Program-made: the position numbers and the translations under genes
The notes under the pieces: generated by a model
Databases searched by the model: none
What the model was told of the DNA's origin: nothing
The model's input: the letters and a program-made list of their open reading frames with translations, nothing else
NCBI GenBank assembly: GCA_000818945.1
Contig: KN805408.1
Location: 1 to 64,000, forward strand
Direction of reading: 5' to 3'
DNA from: Schizochytrium sp. CCTCC M209059
Lineage: Eukaryota; Sar; Bigyra; Thraustochytrida; Thraustochytriidae
DNA length: 64,000 nucleotides
In this document: positions 9,075 to 20,600 of the stretch, in pieces
Numbering within the stretch: the first letter of the stretch is position 1
How the letters are laid out: each line of letters begins with the position of its first letter

Positions 9075-10673
9075 CCTCCCCGCGCGCGCGAGCGAGCTTC
9101 GCGCCGCGCGTCCCGTCGGGTCCCTCCCGCCTCGTCCCAGCGCCCTCCCTCCGCCGCGGAAATTTCGAGGCGACCCCGCCTGCCGCGACTCGCGCGCGCC
9201 GGCGCCGGCCAAGCGAGCGCGCGGGCGTGCGTGCGCGCGTGCGTGCGTGCGTGCGAGCGAGCGAGCGAGCGAGCGAGCGAGCTTGGCGCGTCCGGAGCTT
9301 GGCGCGTTCGGGGTCTGCGCGTCGCGCGGCACGGTTCGAGCGAGGGTGGATTTGGGTCTGCCTGTGCGACCTTCTCACGGCGACGGGTAACGACTAGCGA
9401 GCGCTAGGGCAGCCATAGGAGAGAGCGGCAAGGACGCCGAGAAGGCCTTCGCGACGGACGCCCTGGAGCGCGCGGAAAGTTGGGTGAAAGCGTGCTGCGC
9501 GTGGAGTCCGCGCTGCTGGTGGTGCTGGTGCTGGTGCTGCTGGCGGCTGCGACGGCGAAGATGAATTGCGGGAGAGCGTAGCTGGCTGGCTTGCAGGCTT
9601 TTGCAGATTGGGTGTGGCGTGGTATCGTAATTTGCGGCGGCGGATTTTGGGCCTGCGATTGGAAAGCGAAGTGGACGCGACGTCGAAGCCAAGGAGACGC
9701 GGCTGGAGCAGCTGCAGCAGCGCGACCGCAAAAGCCGAGTTGCGCTCGTCGATAAAGTCCTTCCGTACACAGGTATCGATCGACTTGTCCTATCTCGCGC
9801 GACATGGACAATTTCCGTCAGCCACAGACGCTCCCAAAACATCACCGACACCGGCCTCGCCGAGAGAGCGGACACGGCTCCCGTGGAAATTGCTGCCAGC
9901 AAAAGGTCCTTCCCAGCCTCGACCGAAGAAGGACAAGAGGACCGTGTGCAGCAGCAGGTTGTCGAGAATCGGCGCCTCCAACGAAAGGTGCCTGGCACAA
10001 AGCCCTTTTCCACGGGAATTCCGCGCCTGGGACCCAAACACCTGAACTCTCTCGCCTCGAACACCGCGTCCATCCTCTCGCCTCGAAAGCGCCAGAGTCT
10101 CCGCTCCGCGAAGAGCCCGCGCCGCTCCGCACCTTTGGCCAGCCGGCCGGCGCTCGAGGGAGAAGGAAGACCTCGGAAAAGAAGAAGGAGAAGAAGAAGA
10201 AGGAGAAGAAGAAGATGTCCGCCGCACCGAGAGCGAAGTGGGAGGAATGGATGCCACGATAGGACGGGAGGCACCAGAACCAGCGCGAGGCACTACATTC
10301 TGAGGAACCCAGAAAAGATGCCGAGGGACACTAGATTTAGGGACTCTAAATTGGGGACGAAAAGCACCAGATTCAGAGGACCCATAACGGCTGCGCAGAG
10401 GGCGATCGATCAGAGGGCGATCGATTCATGCTCGCGAGGCGAGGCGAGGGCGCGAGGGACGCCGAAACTTTGGGCGGCGCCGCCTACCGTCGTTGCCGAG
10501 ACGATCGACGCGACGGAACAATCAATTGCCTTGCTGAATAAGCCTCTTGTCAACTTTTCTTCGGCGGGCCGGCCAGGTGGCTGGCTGGCTGATCGCGTCA
10601 ACGACGTCGACGACGACGACCAACAACGACGACCCAAGGGACACTAGCCAGCTGCTGGTAAGAAAAACGAAAG
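9075..10673. other. Divergent intergenic region between BCKDHB and TBCCD1
   Basis: About 1.6 kb of GC-rich sequence that must contain both promoters. It holds GCGT/GAGC tetranucleotide runs (9234-9283), CTG-type triplets near 9515-9545, a GAA/GGA purine tract (about 10160-10217) and a short direct repeat of AGGGCGATCGATC at 10397-10428. Long open frames exist on both strands, but they lack ATG starts or are low-complexity and match nothing I recognise. Confidence 0.5.
9234..9283. repeat. GCGT then GAGC tetranucleotide microsatellite
   Basis: A run of GCGT units passes directly into a run of GAGC units just upstream of the BCKDHB start, in its presumed leader or promoter. Confidence 0.8.
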
Positions 10674-12770
10674 ATGCCGAACGCAATGTGGCTGCGAGGC
10701 GAGGTATTTGACCATGGGCTCCTTCATCTCGCGCTGCTTGAGCGTGACCCAGAACCCTCGAGCGCATCGACCGGACGCGCCTTTGACAGAATTGGACGCT
10801 GCCTTATCGGACTGCGCTCCAGAAATTTCGGTAGCCTGCTTATGCGCGACAACTTTCTCGCGAGCGCACGAGTCCTAGAGGCAGTCTGGAACGAGGCTGC
10901 AGAACCTGGCGACAGAGTTCTTACTGAAGACCAGTGCATTTGCCTCTTGCAAATCTTTGCCGCTCTCAAACCCCGCGCGTGGCGCTCGGATCGCCAAGCA
11001 GAGGCAGAATTTGTACTTTTCCTTGCAGTGCAGCTCTTTTTCCACGCGCGCATTCACGTGCAGCGCGATGACCAAGTCTGCTGGCCATCTTCCGATGCCA
11101 TTGCAATCGACCCCCCGCAAGCTTTTTCCGCTGCCGAGCAACATCAACGCATCGCAAACGCCGCCGAAAGCGGTCTGCATCCCTGCACGCCCAAGACACT
11201 TCGCGCACACTCGCCACGCTCGCTGGCGCTGCGAGCCATTGGCCACGAGAGCGACGAAAGGCTAGACTTCATCAAGACCCACGTCCGCGATATCTTTTGG
11301 CTTGTCAGTCTTTGCGATGAGCTTTCGGTGCGCAGCTCGTTTCTGGAGCGCTGGAATCTCAAGGAACTCAGCGCAGATGTAGTACGTGCCTTGGGCTTTC
11401 TCCTCTCTGATGGCAAGGAATTGCGCCCACTCTGCAGCCGTCAAGAGGCCAAAGTATCGTGCCTCGAGCTCGAGATGCTTCTTGGCCGCTCACTTGTGCT
11501 CAATGACGAAGCGAATCCACGTCCTGGCCCGGCCTTGGACCCAGATACTCCAGTCCCGGACGACGGAGTCTCGGATACCACCGAAGTAGCCACTGATGAC
11601 GACGACGAGGATGAAGACGAGTACAACCACAATACCTCGACTGGCGGCGGGGCTCAAATGACGCACGATCCGCGTCAGCAGTCCGTTGATACTCCTCTTT
11701 CTCCGCATTTCAACATCGTCATCTATAATGCGCGAAGGCGCACCATACATGAGGCCTGCGACGAGGAACACCCATCAGAGCGTGGCGGCACGAGCCCCAA
11801 TCCAAGTCTAGCTACGGATAGTGCAGCTACTGCTAATGGCAGCAGCAAGAACAACAATAACCAAGAAGAGAACCATGCGCAAGAGGGACAGACTTCGCAA
11901 GCACGACGTCGCGGGAATCGCGTGGTCGACAAAGTGGCCATCTTCGCATGCAAGAGTTCATACATTTATGTGCTTGTGCCAAGCAAACATGTTCGAATCG
12001 TAGGCTGCAGCGACACAACGATTGTGCTTGGCCCGTGTGCGCGCATCGTCACGATCGAACATTGCAGCAATGTCGAAATTATGGGCGTCACGCGAAACCT
12101 TGCCGTGGGCAACTCCTACGATTGCAAGATTAATATGCACACGCTCGACGCGCGACCCGTTCTCTTCGGAGACTGCCATGGGCTCGAACTTGGGCCCTTT
12201 AACACTTTTTATCCCCGCCTCGGACGGCATCTCTTACAAGCGGGCATCGATGCGCGCGTCACTTTTCCAACGACCGACTTTCTCTGTCTCAAGCCGATTG
12301 ATATTACCGACCAAACCGCAGCGGGCGCTGCATGGACGCTTTTGCAGCCTGCCGAATTTGCGCCTTTTGCGGTTCCGTTTCCCGATCCAGGTCTCCACGA
12401 CGCCTGTCGGGACAACCCCGTTGGTCTTCCACCCGCGTACGCGCAGTCACTTTTTCAGAAAGTCGATCGCGTCGAGTCACTCCTTCGCCGTCTATCTACG
12501 GCGTATCTCACCACCGACGACAACGATCTTGATCCGGGCTTTGAGGATGCAAAAGAAAGCGATTCGCCCACAAACGAATCCAAACGCGCCCCGAGCTCGT
12601 CTTCCGCGTCAAGTGCGGATGCGGCATCTCGAAAGCAGCAACTAGAGCGTGCCTTCCAGGATGCCTTTCGGGATTGGCTCGCGACTTCTGGTAATGCGCG
12701 GCAAATCGTTGATCTCATCAAGCTGCATCCTAATGACGAAGCTGCAAACCCGTCTTCTCTTGTGCAATAA
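10674..12770 (+). CDS. TBCCD1: TBCC domain-containing protein 1 (TBCCD1)
   Basis: TBCCD1 is a centrosome/basal-body and Golgi-positioning protein related to tubulin cofactor C and RP2. The TBCC/C-CAP beta-helix spans about residues 420-530: VAIFACKSSYIYVL, TTIVLGPCARIVTIEHCSNV and then GLELGPFNTFYPRLGRHL, where animal TBCCD1 has a similar APFHTHYPML. The C-terminus FRDWLATSGNARQIVDL lines up with the animal FYEWLINTGHRQQL end, so the whole family length is present (698 residues, longer than animal proteins). The extra length is a low-complexity acidic stretch near residues 300-320 and a Ser/Asn-rich linker before the TBCC domain. The N-terminal half is all-helical as in relatives. It ends 70 bases from the convergent neighbour. 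Presence fits an organism that builds flagella. Confidence 0.88.
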   Translation: MPNAMWLRGEVFDHGLLHLALLERDPEPSSASTGRAFDRIGRCLIGLRSRNFGSLLMRDNFLASARVLEAVWNEAAEPGDRVLTEDQCICLLQIFAALKPRAWRSDRQAEAEFVLFLAVQLFFHARIHVQRDDQVCWPSSDAIAIDPPQAFSAAEQHQRIANAAESGLHPCTPKTLRAHSPRSLALRAIGHESDERLDFIKTHVRDIFWLVSLCDELSVRSSFLERWNLKELSADVVRALGFLLSDGKELRPLCSRQEAKVSCLELEMLLGRSLVLNDEANPRPGPALDPDTPVPDDGVSDTTEVATDDDDEDEDEYNHNTSTGGGAQMTHDPRQQSVDTPLSPHFNIVIYNARRRTIHEACDEEHPSERGGTSPNPSLATDSAATANGSSKNNNNQEENHAQEGQTSQARRRGNRVVDKVAIFACKSSYIYVLVPSKHVRIVGCSDTTIVLGPCARIVTIEHCSNVEIMGVTRNLAVGNSYDCKINMHTLDARPVLFGDCHGLELGPFNTFYPRLGRHLLQAGIDARVTFPTTDFLCLKPIDITDQTAAGAAWTLLQPAEFAPFAVPFPDPGLHDACRDNPVGLPPAYAQSLFQKVDRVESLLRRLSTAYLTTDDNDLDPGFEDAKESDSPTNESKRAPSSSSASSADAASRKQQLERAFQDAFRDWLATSGNARQIVDLIKLHPNDEAANPSSLVQ

Positions 12771-12840
12771 TAGAAAACAAAATCAAAATATATGTCGGGG
12801 CAATTCTCCCACTTAGCACTCGTCCTCTTCCTTCTGCCTG

Positions 12841-15800
12841 TTACTCTATGTCCTGCGAAGCGTGCCAGTCGGGAGGGAGCGCACCATGCTCTCGCTCCCA
12901 ATGAACCCGTCTAGCGTCTCTTTCAGTGCGCAATTCGCGCATTGCATCGCTCAATCGGTTGATGGCTCGCAAGGCCTCCTTTTCTGCAGTCTCGTTCACC
13001 TGGCTGCTCTCAAGGACCTCCGCGCTCGTCTCCACGGCGCGCTCTAAACGCCCAAGCTCTTGCTCTGCAAGCAAGATTGGCACGGCTTCCTGCAGTTTGC
13101 GCAGCATGTTCTGGTAGATATGAACGAGTTTCGGAGATGCTACGATACACGCCTCGAGCTTGCGCAAGAGGATGAGTTTGTGCTTGGCCTGCTCTTCAGA
13201 AAGTCCAAGACCCCTCATCTTGCTCCAGCCCAAGGAGAGCTCGCGTTCAAGTCTATCCATTTTCTTGCGTTGAGTCGTTGCATGCTGATCACGAAGCTTG
13301 TCGATGTGCGCATCGGCTTCTGCACGCGTCGAGACAGGCGGAAGTAAATGTTGCTGAAGATCGCGGGCGAGAACAGCGGCCTCTCTTTCCGCGAGTGTGC
13401 GCTCGTGCTTACGTTCTGCAATTTGTGTCTCGACCAGAGCTCGCTTTTCCTTCAGCACATCCACCTGGCGAGACAATACACGACGAAACTCAGCCGTTGT
13501 TTTACGCTGCATCGCCGCATCCACCCCCTTGGACTTTTCCTCAAGAGCAGCTAGATCTTGCGCGTGCTCGCTAGCCAATCGTTGCTTGCTATCTCGCAAA
13601 TTCCGACGCACAGCTCCGAGTGCCTTTGCAGACTTGCGCTCAGCGGCGTCGAGAATGCGGGCCTTCTCCTCTCGACCAAGTGCCCCGATGCGCTTTGCTA
13701 CCTCTTCGCACCTTTTTTCAAGCGTGTGGAACTCTGCATCTTGCAGAGATCGTTGCAACCGATGAACGGCCTCAAGCTCGGCGAGCTTGCTCCGCAAGGC
13801 ATCCTCAGGGATTCGAGCATTTCCCATAATATTTTCGGATTCAACGATGCGTTGCTGCAGTGCATGAATCCGCTCGCGGGACTCTGCGCATTCTCGAAGC
13901 ACCAAACTCACGTTTTCCTGAGCAACGTCCGCCTTCAGGGCTACGTGTGAAACTTTGTTGAGCAGCTCCACCGGGTCATGCTCGTGAACAGATGGTTTTC
14001 GACGGCGTACGAAGCCTGTTGAAAACGAGCGAGGGCGTTCGTCTACAGAACCAAAAAGTCCTGCGCGACCTTCAGCCAGGGGTTTCGATCTCACTTGTTC
14101 CAGACAGGTCTCCATGATGACTTGTCGCTTTGTGGCCAACTTTGACAACGCGTCGAAGCTTTCCAGATCTGCGTCTTTCACATCTTCGAATGCCTTGTTT
14201 AGCTCCTGTGCGTGGCCCTTGGTCATGAATCCAATTTGCTCCAGCTCACGTGTTCGCCGGAAGACTAGAGCAGATCGAAATTCTTGCTCTCTTGCGCTTT
14301 GTCGCGCGCGCTCGGCCCTTTCCGCTTCCTCTTTTCGCTTGACTGCGCGCGCGGCTTCGAGTTGTGCGAGAAGCTCGGTTTCCTCTTCGACCGAAAGCAG
14401 AACTTCGCGCTCTTTCTCGGTTTCTATTGATGCCTCTGCAGCGCCATTTGACTCCAATGCTGTCTTTGGAGAGACCTCAAGATCTTTGGCGGCCTTCAAA
14501 GAAATTGTCACATCTTCTTTTCCGCTTGCTGCGGTACTTGTTTCTACATCCCCTTGTTGCTTGTGGGATTTATGATGATGTTGTTGTTGTGTTGCTGCTG
14601 CTACCTCTGCGGTGGCGCCAACGGTAGTGGCGGCAGCAGCAATAGCTCTTTTCCTTTCTTCTTTTACTTCTCTTTCGGGTGTTGCTGCTGTTGCTGCTGC
14701 TGTATTCTGGACTGACAAAGCAGCAGCATCACTCGTTCCCATTTCTTTTTCCGCATTCTCTTTCTTCTCTGCTGCTCCTTCGGGTGGCGGTGGCGGTGGC
14801 GGTGGTGGTATTGCCGTAGTGGCCGTAGCAGCGTCTGTGACCATTTCACCGGCCGATGCTTCCACCTCATCTACCTCGAGCACCTGCGCAAGTCTGTGCT
14901 CGGTAGAGTTCCCGCGCGCTTTCGTACCAACACCTTTGCCTGCACTGAGATCTGCGTCCGCCTTGACCGAGGCATTGTCATCTTCATGGAGGGCTGCCTC
15001 GCTCGACGCTTCATCGGACATACCGTCCTCCTGTTCGTAAGATTCGATCTCAGCTTCGTGAATGAGACTTCGACTGCTCTTTCTCTGCTGACTGAGTCTT
15101 CGGAGCGAAGCTAGACGACGTAATGAGCCTGTCGTACTTCCGGATCTTGCACTAGTTGAGCTTTGAACGGACCCAGCCTCTGAGACACGGTCATCATCAA
15201 TGCTCACATCGTCCGCCTCACAGCTCGGCTGGTCCGGGTCAGTTCCAAAAAAATCAACAGGGACTTGCTTGCCGTCTCGGGCTAAAGCATGTCGCACTGC
15301 GCCCTCTGCCAAGCCTGCCTTGAGCATCGTTCTGTACTTTTCTAGACCATCTGTCATACTAGATGTTTTCAAGTCTGTCGCCATTTGCTTTAAATGGTGT
15401 TCATTGGACTCGGTCGTTGTATGTGACTTCGTTTCGGCAGTTGTGCTTGCCTCTGCGGGGGGCACATATGGTTTCGTCGCAACTGAATTTGACAGGTTTA
15501 GATCGAAAGAGTCTTCATGTTGTCGCTGCTGAATCTTAGCAACACCATGAACAACAGCTTCATCCGTTGTGGAAGGGACACGATTGCGTCGCAGCTGAGC
15601 AAAGATGGCGCTCATGCCCTCTTGCGGAGGCTCAGTTGGCATGGAAGACGGGGTCACTACGCGCCGATCCGCCGGTCCTGTCTCAAAACTAGACACTTCC
15701 GGTTCCGTTGAGGCTAAACCCACAGGTGTTTGGTCAGGGGGCTCATCATGCTCTCGCTGCTGCATTCCAGCAACGCCATGAATAACAGCTTCATTTGTCG

Positions 15801-16950
15801 TGGAAGGGACACGATTGCGTCGCAGCTGAGCAAAAATGGCGCTCATGCCCTCTTGCGGAGGCTCAGCAGGCATCGGAGACGGGTTCAATACGCGCCGATC
15901 CGCCAAGTCTGTCTCGATAGTAGACAATTCCGAATTCGTCGCGACATAAGACCGTTGCTCGAGCGACTCGTCCTGTTTTTGCCCCTGCGTGCTAATTACG
16001 CCATGAACAACAGCTTCGTTTGTCGTGGATGGAACTCCTTTCCGCCGAAGCTGCGCGAATATGGCGTTCATATCCTCTTGAGGACCCTCTGCGCCAACTT
16101 CTGACATCTCCTCAGGCATCGCTGGCGGTGGAAGATGTGGTGGCTTTGGCTTGTGTGCATAAATATCCTTCGAAGCCTGACTAGGCAACTCACTTGACAA
16201 TGACAATTCAGGTGCTTGCGGATCTTCATAATCTTGCAAGGGCGGTGGTGGCGGCGGCACATTATCGACGTTGGTGACTGGACTTGGCATATCTGGCAGG
16301 GCTGCCGGTGGCGAAGGAATCTCAAAGGGAGTGACCGCTTCTTCGTCCTCAAGTGTTGTGGGTAGTGGAGGCAACGGAGGAGGATCGTCATTGTGCAGTA
16401 CTTCGTCCTTTTGTTCGTGTCCGCCCATCGAGTCTTCGCCAGTCCATGAACGACTCCGAGGACTTGAAAGCTGCGAAGCGTCATCCTTGGACTCGTACTC
16501 AAAGTCTGAGAGCCCTACATTATGAATGTGCAAGGCAGACGGCATCTGGGGCGGTACAGGTGGTGCTGCTGCGGGCGGCAAAGGTGGTGGTGGGGGAGGA
16601 GGCGGAACAGAGGCAGAACTTTCTCTGTGCTTTTGTTCAAGAGCAGAATCTTTTGCCGGAGATACTTTGCTATCCATAGCATTTTTTTTTCTCGGCACGG
16701 CGCCAGAAGCATAGTTTGCAGAAAGGGCTTCTTCGATGGCGGCCTTGGTAACCTTTTTCGTGAGGCCCTTACGATTCTCTTTTCGTCCTTTTTGCTTTGT
16801 ACGCGCGCTCGCGTCTTTCGATCTGGCCGAGCCCGAGCCCGAACCCAAGCTTGCGCGCACGCCGCGTCGCTTCGCGAACCTTTCCAAGTCCTCAAGGTCT
16901 GCCTCCGTTGGCGGCGGCGGCAAAGGCGGCGGCAGTGGCGGCGTGGACAT
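12841..16950 (-). CDS. Proline-rich coiled-coil protein with three ~76-residue repeats (cytoskeletal?)
   Basis: A 1369-residue protein not identified as a known family. It starts with MSTPPLPPPLPPPP. The first third has several polyproline runs of profilin/SH3-binding type. Three tandem repeats each contain a core like EGMSAIFAQLRRNRVPSTT followed by NEAVxHGV; this short amphipathic helix followed by a basic patch is loosely WH2-like. A Ser-rich middle and an Ala/Gln-rich stretch follow. The last 550 residues are predominantly charged coiled coil with many Glu/Arg heptads. The layout (polyproline, possible actin-binding repeats, coiled coil) suggests an actin or membrane scaffold, but that is inference. 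The frame is open to 17004 without an ATG, so 16950 is the start. It is transcribed divergently from the androglobin-like gene. Confidence 0.75.
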   Translation of the reverse strand: MSTPPLPPPLPPPPTEADLEDLERFAKRRGVRASLGSGSGSARSKDASARTKQKGRKENRKGLTKKVTKAAIEEALSANYASGAVPRKKNAMDSKVSPAKDSALEQKHRESSASVPPPPPPPPLPPAAAPPVPPQMPSALHIHNVGLSDFEYESKDDASQLSSPRSRSWTGEDSMGGHEQKDEVLHNDDPPPLPPLPTTLEDEEAVTPFEIPSPPAALPDMPSPVTNVDNVPPPPPPLQDYEDPQAPELSLSSELPSQASKDIYAHKPKPPHLPPPAMPEEMSEVGAEGPQEDMNAIFAQLRRKGVPSTTNEAVVHGVISTQGQKQDESLEQRSYVATNSELSTIETDLADRRVLNPSPMPAEPPQEGMSAIFAQLRRNRVPSTTNEAVIHGVAGMQQREHDEPPDQTPVGLASTEPEVSSFETGPADRRVVTPSSMPTEPPQEGMSAIFAQLRRNRVPSTTDEAVVHGVAKIQQRQHEDSFDLNLSNSVATKPYVPPAEASTTAETKSHTTTESNEHHLKQMATDLKTSSMTDGLEKYRTMLKAGLAEGAVRHALARDGKQVPVDFFGTDPDQPSCEADDVSIDDDRVSEAGSVQSSTSARSGSTTGSLRRLASLRRLSQQRKSSRSLIHEAEIESYEQEDGMSDEASSEAALHEDDNASVKADADLSAGKGVGTKARGNSTEHRLAQVLEVDEVEASAGEMVTDAATATTAIPPPPPPPPPEGAAEKKENAEKEMGTSDAAALSVQNTAAATAATPEREVKEERKRAIAAAATTVGATAEVAAATQQQHHHKSHKQQGDVETSTAASGKEDVTISLKAAKDLEVSPKTALESNGAAEASIETEKEREVLLSVEEETELLAQLEAARAVKRKEEAERAERARQSAREQEFRSALVFRRTRELEQIGFMTKGHAQELNKAFEDVKDADLESFDALSKLATKRQVIMETCLEQVRSKPLAEGRAGLFGSVDERPRSFSTGFVRRRKPSVHEHDPVELLNKVSHVALKADVAQENVSLVLRECAESRERIHALQQRIVESENIMGNARIPEDALRSKLAELEAVHRLQRSLQDAEFHTLEKRCEEVAKRIGALGREEKARILDAAERKSAKALGAVRRNLRDSKQRLASEHAQDLAALEEKSKGVDAAMQRKTTAEFRRVLSRQVDVLKEKRALVETQIAERKHERTLAEREAAVLARDLQQHLLPPVSTRAEADAHIDKLRDQHATTQRKKMDRLERELSLGWSKMRGLGLSEEQAKHKLILLRKLEACIVASPKLVHIYQNMLRKLQEAVPILLAEQELGRLERAVETSAEVLESSQVNETAEKEALRAINRLSDAMRELRTERDARRVHWEREHGALPPDWHASQDIE
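15531..16090 (-). repeat. Three in-frame tandem repeats of 225-231 bp inside the proline-rich gene
   Basis: The same block of about 100 bases (ATG anchor points at 15547, 15778 and 16003 on the plus strand) recurs at intervals of 231 and 225 bases, that is 77 and 75 codons. The first two copies are nearly identical over the core and the third is more diverged. Confidence 0.9.
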
Positions 16951-17610
16951 GGTCGTGGCCCCAAGGCCCGCCCACCTTGTCCGCCGTCTCCCCGAAAGCT
17001 CCAAACGCCGCCGCCGTCGTCGGTCGCGCTATGCAGAACTAGCTGCTACCCGCCGTCGCGCGGTCTGGCGCCCTCGCACCGGGGCGCGCGGGCAAGCTTT
17101 GCTTGCCGTCGTCGCCTCGGCCTGCGACCCCTTCTGCGACAATTGATCGACCCAAGCACAGCGCAGCACAGCTCAGCACAGCTCAGCTTAGCTCAGCTTA
17201 GCTTGCGAGAGCCAACGTTCGGCCGACTGCCCGCCTTGCTCGACGTCGCCCAGGCAGAAAAGGGGAGCAGCGTAAGCAGACCAGACAGCCCAGCGCCGCC
17301 AAGGCCGTCCCGACAATGTCAGTTTCTGCCGCCGCAGCGCCGAGAACAGCGCGCAGCCCAGGCCGGGAGGGGCGGCTAGCAGTCACTAGGGATCTGCTAA
17401 GGTTAGAGTCCAACGGATACATTGGGGAGGGCGCGCAGAGGACGCTGGGCGAGTGTCCAGGCGGCCTGAGAGCGCTCGGATGCGTACGGAGAAGAGCGCA
17501 GCGAGAAGACGAGACGAGGCAAGGCAAGGCAAGGCAAGGCAAGGCAGGCATCTATTGCTGCTGGCTGTCATTGACGTCCTGATCTCGCGTGTGGCGAAAG
17601 ACGAAGCGTG
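16951..17610. promoter_or_regulatory. Divergent promoter region with short tandem repeats
   Basis: This region lies between the proline-rich gene (-) and the androglobin-like gene (+). It holds a CAGCACAGCTCAGCTTAGCT-type repeat at about 17158-17208 and GGCAA pentamers at 17516-17547. No core promoter element was recognised with confidence. Confidence 0.5.
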
Positions 17611-20600
17611 ATGGGCAAGCCTGGCAAGGGTGCGGCAGCCGCCGTGAACCCAGCCTTGGAGACGGGACTTTTGGATGTCGAGCCGTGGCCGCTAGATGCA
17701 GGGTACCAAGTTGACACCGAGGCCGACGATAACGAGAACGCTGCCGAGGAAACTACGTCTGCGAGCGAAGTTTGCGAAAGCGACGCTCAAGATTGTGAAA
17801 TTCAGAAAGACACCAGTGATAATCTTCTCCCCGCTATCAATTTACCTTTGTGGCAAGATCCAGAGGCTCAGCATGCCTCATTTGTAAGCAAACTGCAGTC
17901 GCTAGGCGCTGATGTAGAATGGCTTCCCATCGACGAGGTTGTCGCCGAATCCGTGCTTCATGACGAAGAATTCGCGCCAGCGTCATGGTCAGTTCTTCGT
18001 CTTCACGGCGGATCCGAGGCATTTCGCTCTACTCTTGGCATTCTCTGCAATGACACGCTGGACATTGGTGAAGATCGATGCCCATGGAAACGCGTGGAAT
18101 CTCGCGAAGCTCCGGTACCATCTGACGATGATCCACAACCTCGGGCACGCTTTGCTGTTCAATTATACCTAGACGGCGACCTGCGGGAAGTCATTGTTGA
18201 CGATCTTGTTCCTGTGAGAGATGGAGCCATTCAGCTTGCTCATGAACTCATCCAGCTTCCCTCGCAAGAAGTCGAGGTATCAGCTACAGACCCGCAAACT
18301 AGCGAAGAGGATAATGGTGCAGAAAGCGAGCCACCTGCACCGGCGCCAGCACGATTCAAGGCTATCCTCTGGCCCTTGCTTCTAGAAAAGGCAATTAGGT
18401 GGGTTCAGGAGCAAAGCACATCCGCAAACTTGGGCCGTGCCCACCCGCTTTCGCTGCTCGGTCCGTGTTTCGCTCTTAGTATGCCCGAGGGACGTGTCGC
18501 AAATATCGTTGAAGCGACTCCCCAAGAGGCTGATTGGACGCATCTGCGCAGACCCTCCAGTGAAGAGTTTGTCTTTGAGTCCTGGGATGCGTGGATGCGT
18601 GCAAAGGCGGATGCAAAGAGCGCTGGCGATGAAGGTGCTCTAGCAACGCTCGAGGCCGCTGGCGAGGCTGCAAAGGAAAAGAAGCGCCAGCTTCTTGCAA
18701 GTAAACTCGCCACTTCAAACGAGCCAGCCGACCCAGAGTCTACCCAGGAACCAGGTCCCGTGCCCGAGACGCCGAAAAAGGAGAAAAAGCAGAAGCGCCG
18801 CAAGAAGACCAAAAGGCGTCGGAGCTCTGACGATGATATCATTCCGGTCGACACGATCGCTTTCGATGCGGCGATGAAGGCCCACAAAGACGCTCTTGCA
18901 GCCGCTGTAGCGAGCTTGCATGAGCAGCGACGAACATTTGAGGTGCTTCGTGCTACTGGAGGCATGTTACGGGCCAAACTTTGCGTAAGCAGGGGTCGTG
19001 ATACATCCAATGACGACCGTGCTGCGGCCCAAGGCGACGCTGCTTCGCCCGACAATAGTGAGGCTGATACCGCAACGGAACGAGCACTCACTGAGTCCGA
19101 GATGCTCATGGAGAAAAATCTCCTTGGGCTCGCTGCAGGTGTCTGGAAAGAGGTGGAACTTGAAGTGCGTACAGATCAAATGTTCATCGTCATTGAAGCA
19201 GGTGCAAGCCGCATTCGTGTCGCTGGCTATCCGCAGATCCTATCGTCAATGCCTAAAAATAGTGATGATAGAACTGCGCACACATTTTGGGTCAATCGCA
19301 CCGATCTCGACGCCGTATCTGCAACCATTGAGACATGGAGATTCGTGAACCCCCTTCAGGATACTTGTCGCGTTGATTACAACTCAGGCGAGGATGGAGT
19401 CTGGAGCGCACAAGATCTTGGACGCGCATTCATCTTACCTCCCACCGCCGCGGAGGCAGAGGATAGTACAGCAGAAGAAATGACTCAAGAGTACACCCTC
19501 ACGCTCGCATGTAAAGCCGGTCCACTCGATGAAGTCGCAGAGCTTGAAGTAGCTACCTATTCAAGCGGAGTTGTGGCAATTGATCAAGACTTGCTTGCAG
19601 CCTTTGAAACGCCTCGTCGAGCAGATGTGGAGGCTACGACGGAGACATATCGCGTTGAGATCGCCCATGGTTTGGCCTGTTTCTCTCTGCCTCTTTCGCC
19701 GAACGCTATTCACGTGTTTAGGCTACATTCACCAACCGGCGCGCTTGTGAGGATCGTCGGAAACCGTTCTTCAATGGCGCCGCCTCTTGTACTTGACGCG
19801 CTTGATGCCTGGAAGGAAATGCGGACAAGGTGCGAGGGTCCTAGCGCGACGGAACTTGTTATCTCTGAGACTCTCGAAATCAGCTGCACAAGGCCAGAAG
19901 ACTGGCAATGCATTGCAAGATATCGCGTGGATCTTGGTGGCCAAGACGAGGTTCAAGCAGAGAACAAGGATGACAAAGAGGAGGAGAAGGAGACTGGAGC
20001 GGCAACACCACCGCAGTTACCTAGCTTCTGCGCGAGCGTTAATTTCTCGAATCGAGTTCATCGAGACTATTTGCAAATTTGGGAAGTCGACACCGAATCT
20101 GGAAAGCATGTTCGCAGGGACAAACTTGGAATGTGGGTGCCCCCGTACGAGCGCTCGAGCTCTACGTTCGACCTCATTTTCCTCATGGTAAGCCCAAAGC
20201 TTGACAACGTGCCGTCCGCCTCATGCCAAATTTCACTCGCATGCGCAACAGGAATCAAGAGCGCACAGCGTCTTACCACCGCAATTGCATCGCTCCGGCG
20301 AGGTACATATGTGCCAAATAACAGAGGTATCCTCTTTCGCGAGTACTTTGACGCCATTCCGCAGGTACTGACTTTTCGCGTTGATGTGGGCCAAAGTGAA
20401 TTGCCATTCAAGGTGCAATTGATTTCGCAAGACGTTGCAGCGCAGCTTCAATCACGAACACTGGGCTCAAATACGGACGAGATTATTGCCGAAGTGTATT
20501 CCACCACGGCAGAGAACGCTAGCGTTCCAGGCGTCGTTGAGCTGCATGCATTCAGACCCGACACATTTGATCAAGTACGCGCATCTTCAGAGCGCCGTCT

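Noticed and set aside
9804..10262. 152-codon ATG-initiated frame ending in a Lys/Glu tract
   Set aside because: It is low-complexity and repeat-driven, and overlapping frames in both strands are equally open. No domain was seen.
9375..10274. 299-codon minus-strand frame with a leucine run
   Set aside because: It starts at a non-ATG codon. The Leu run is the complement of the GAA/GGA purine tract, and no conserved motif is present.
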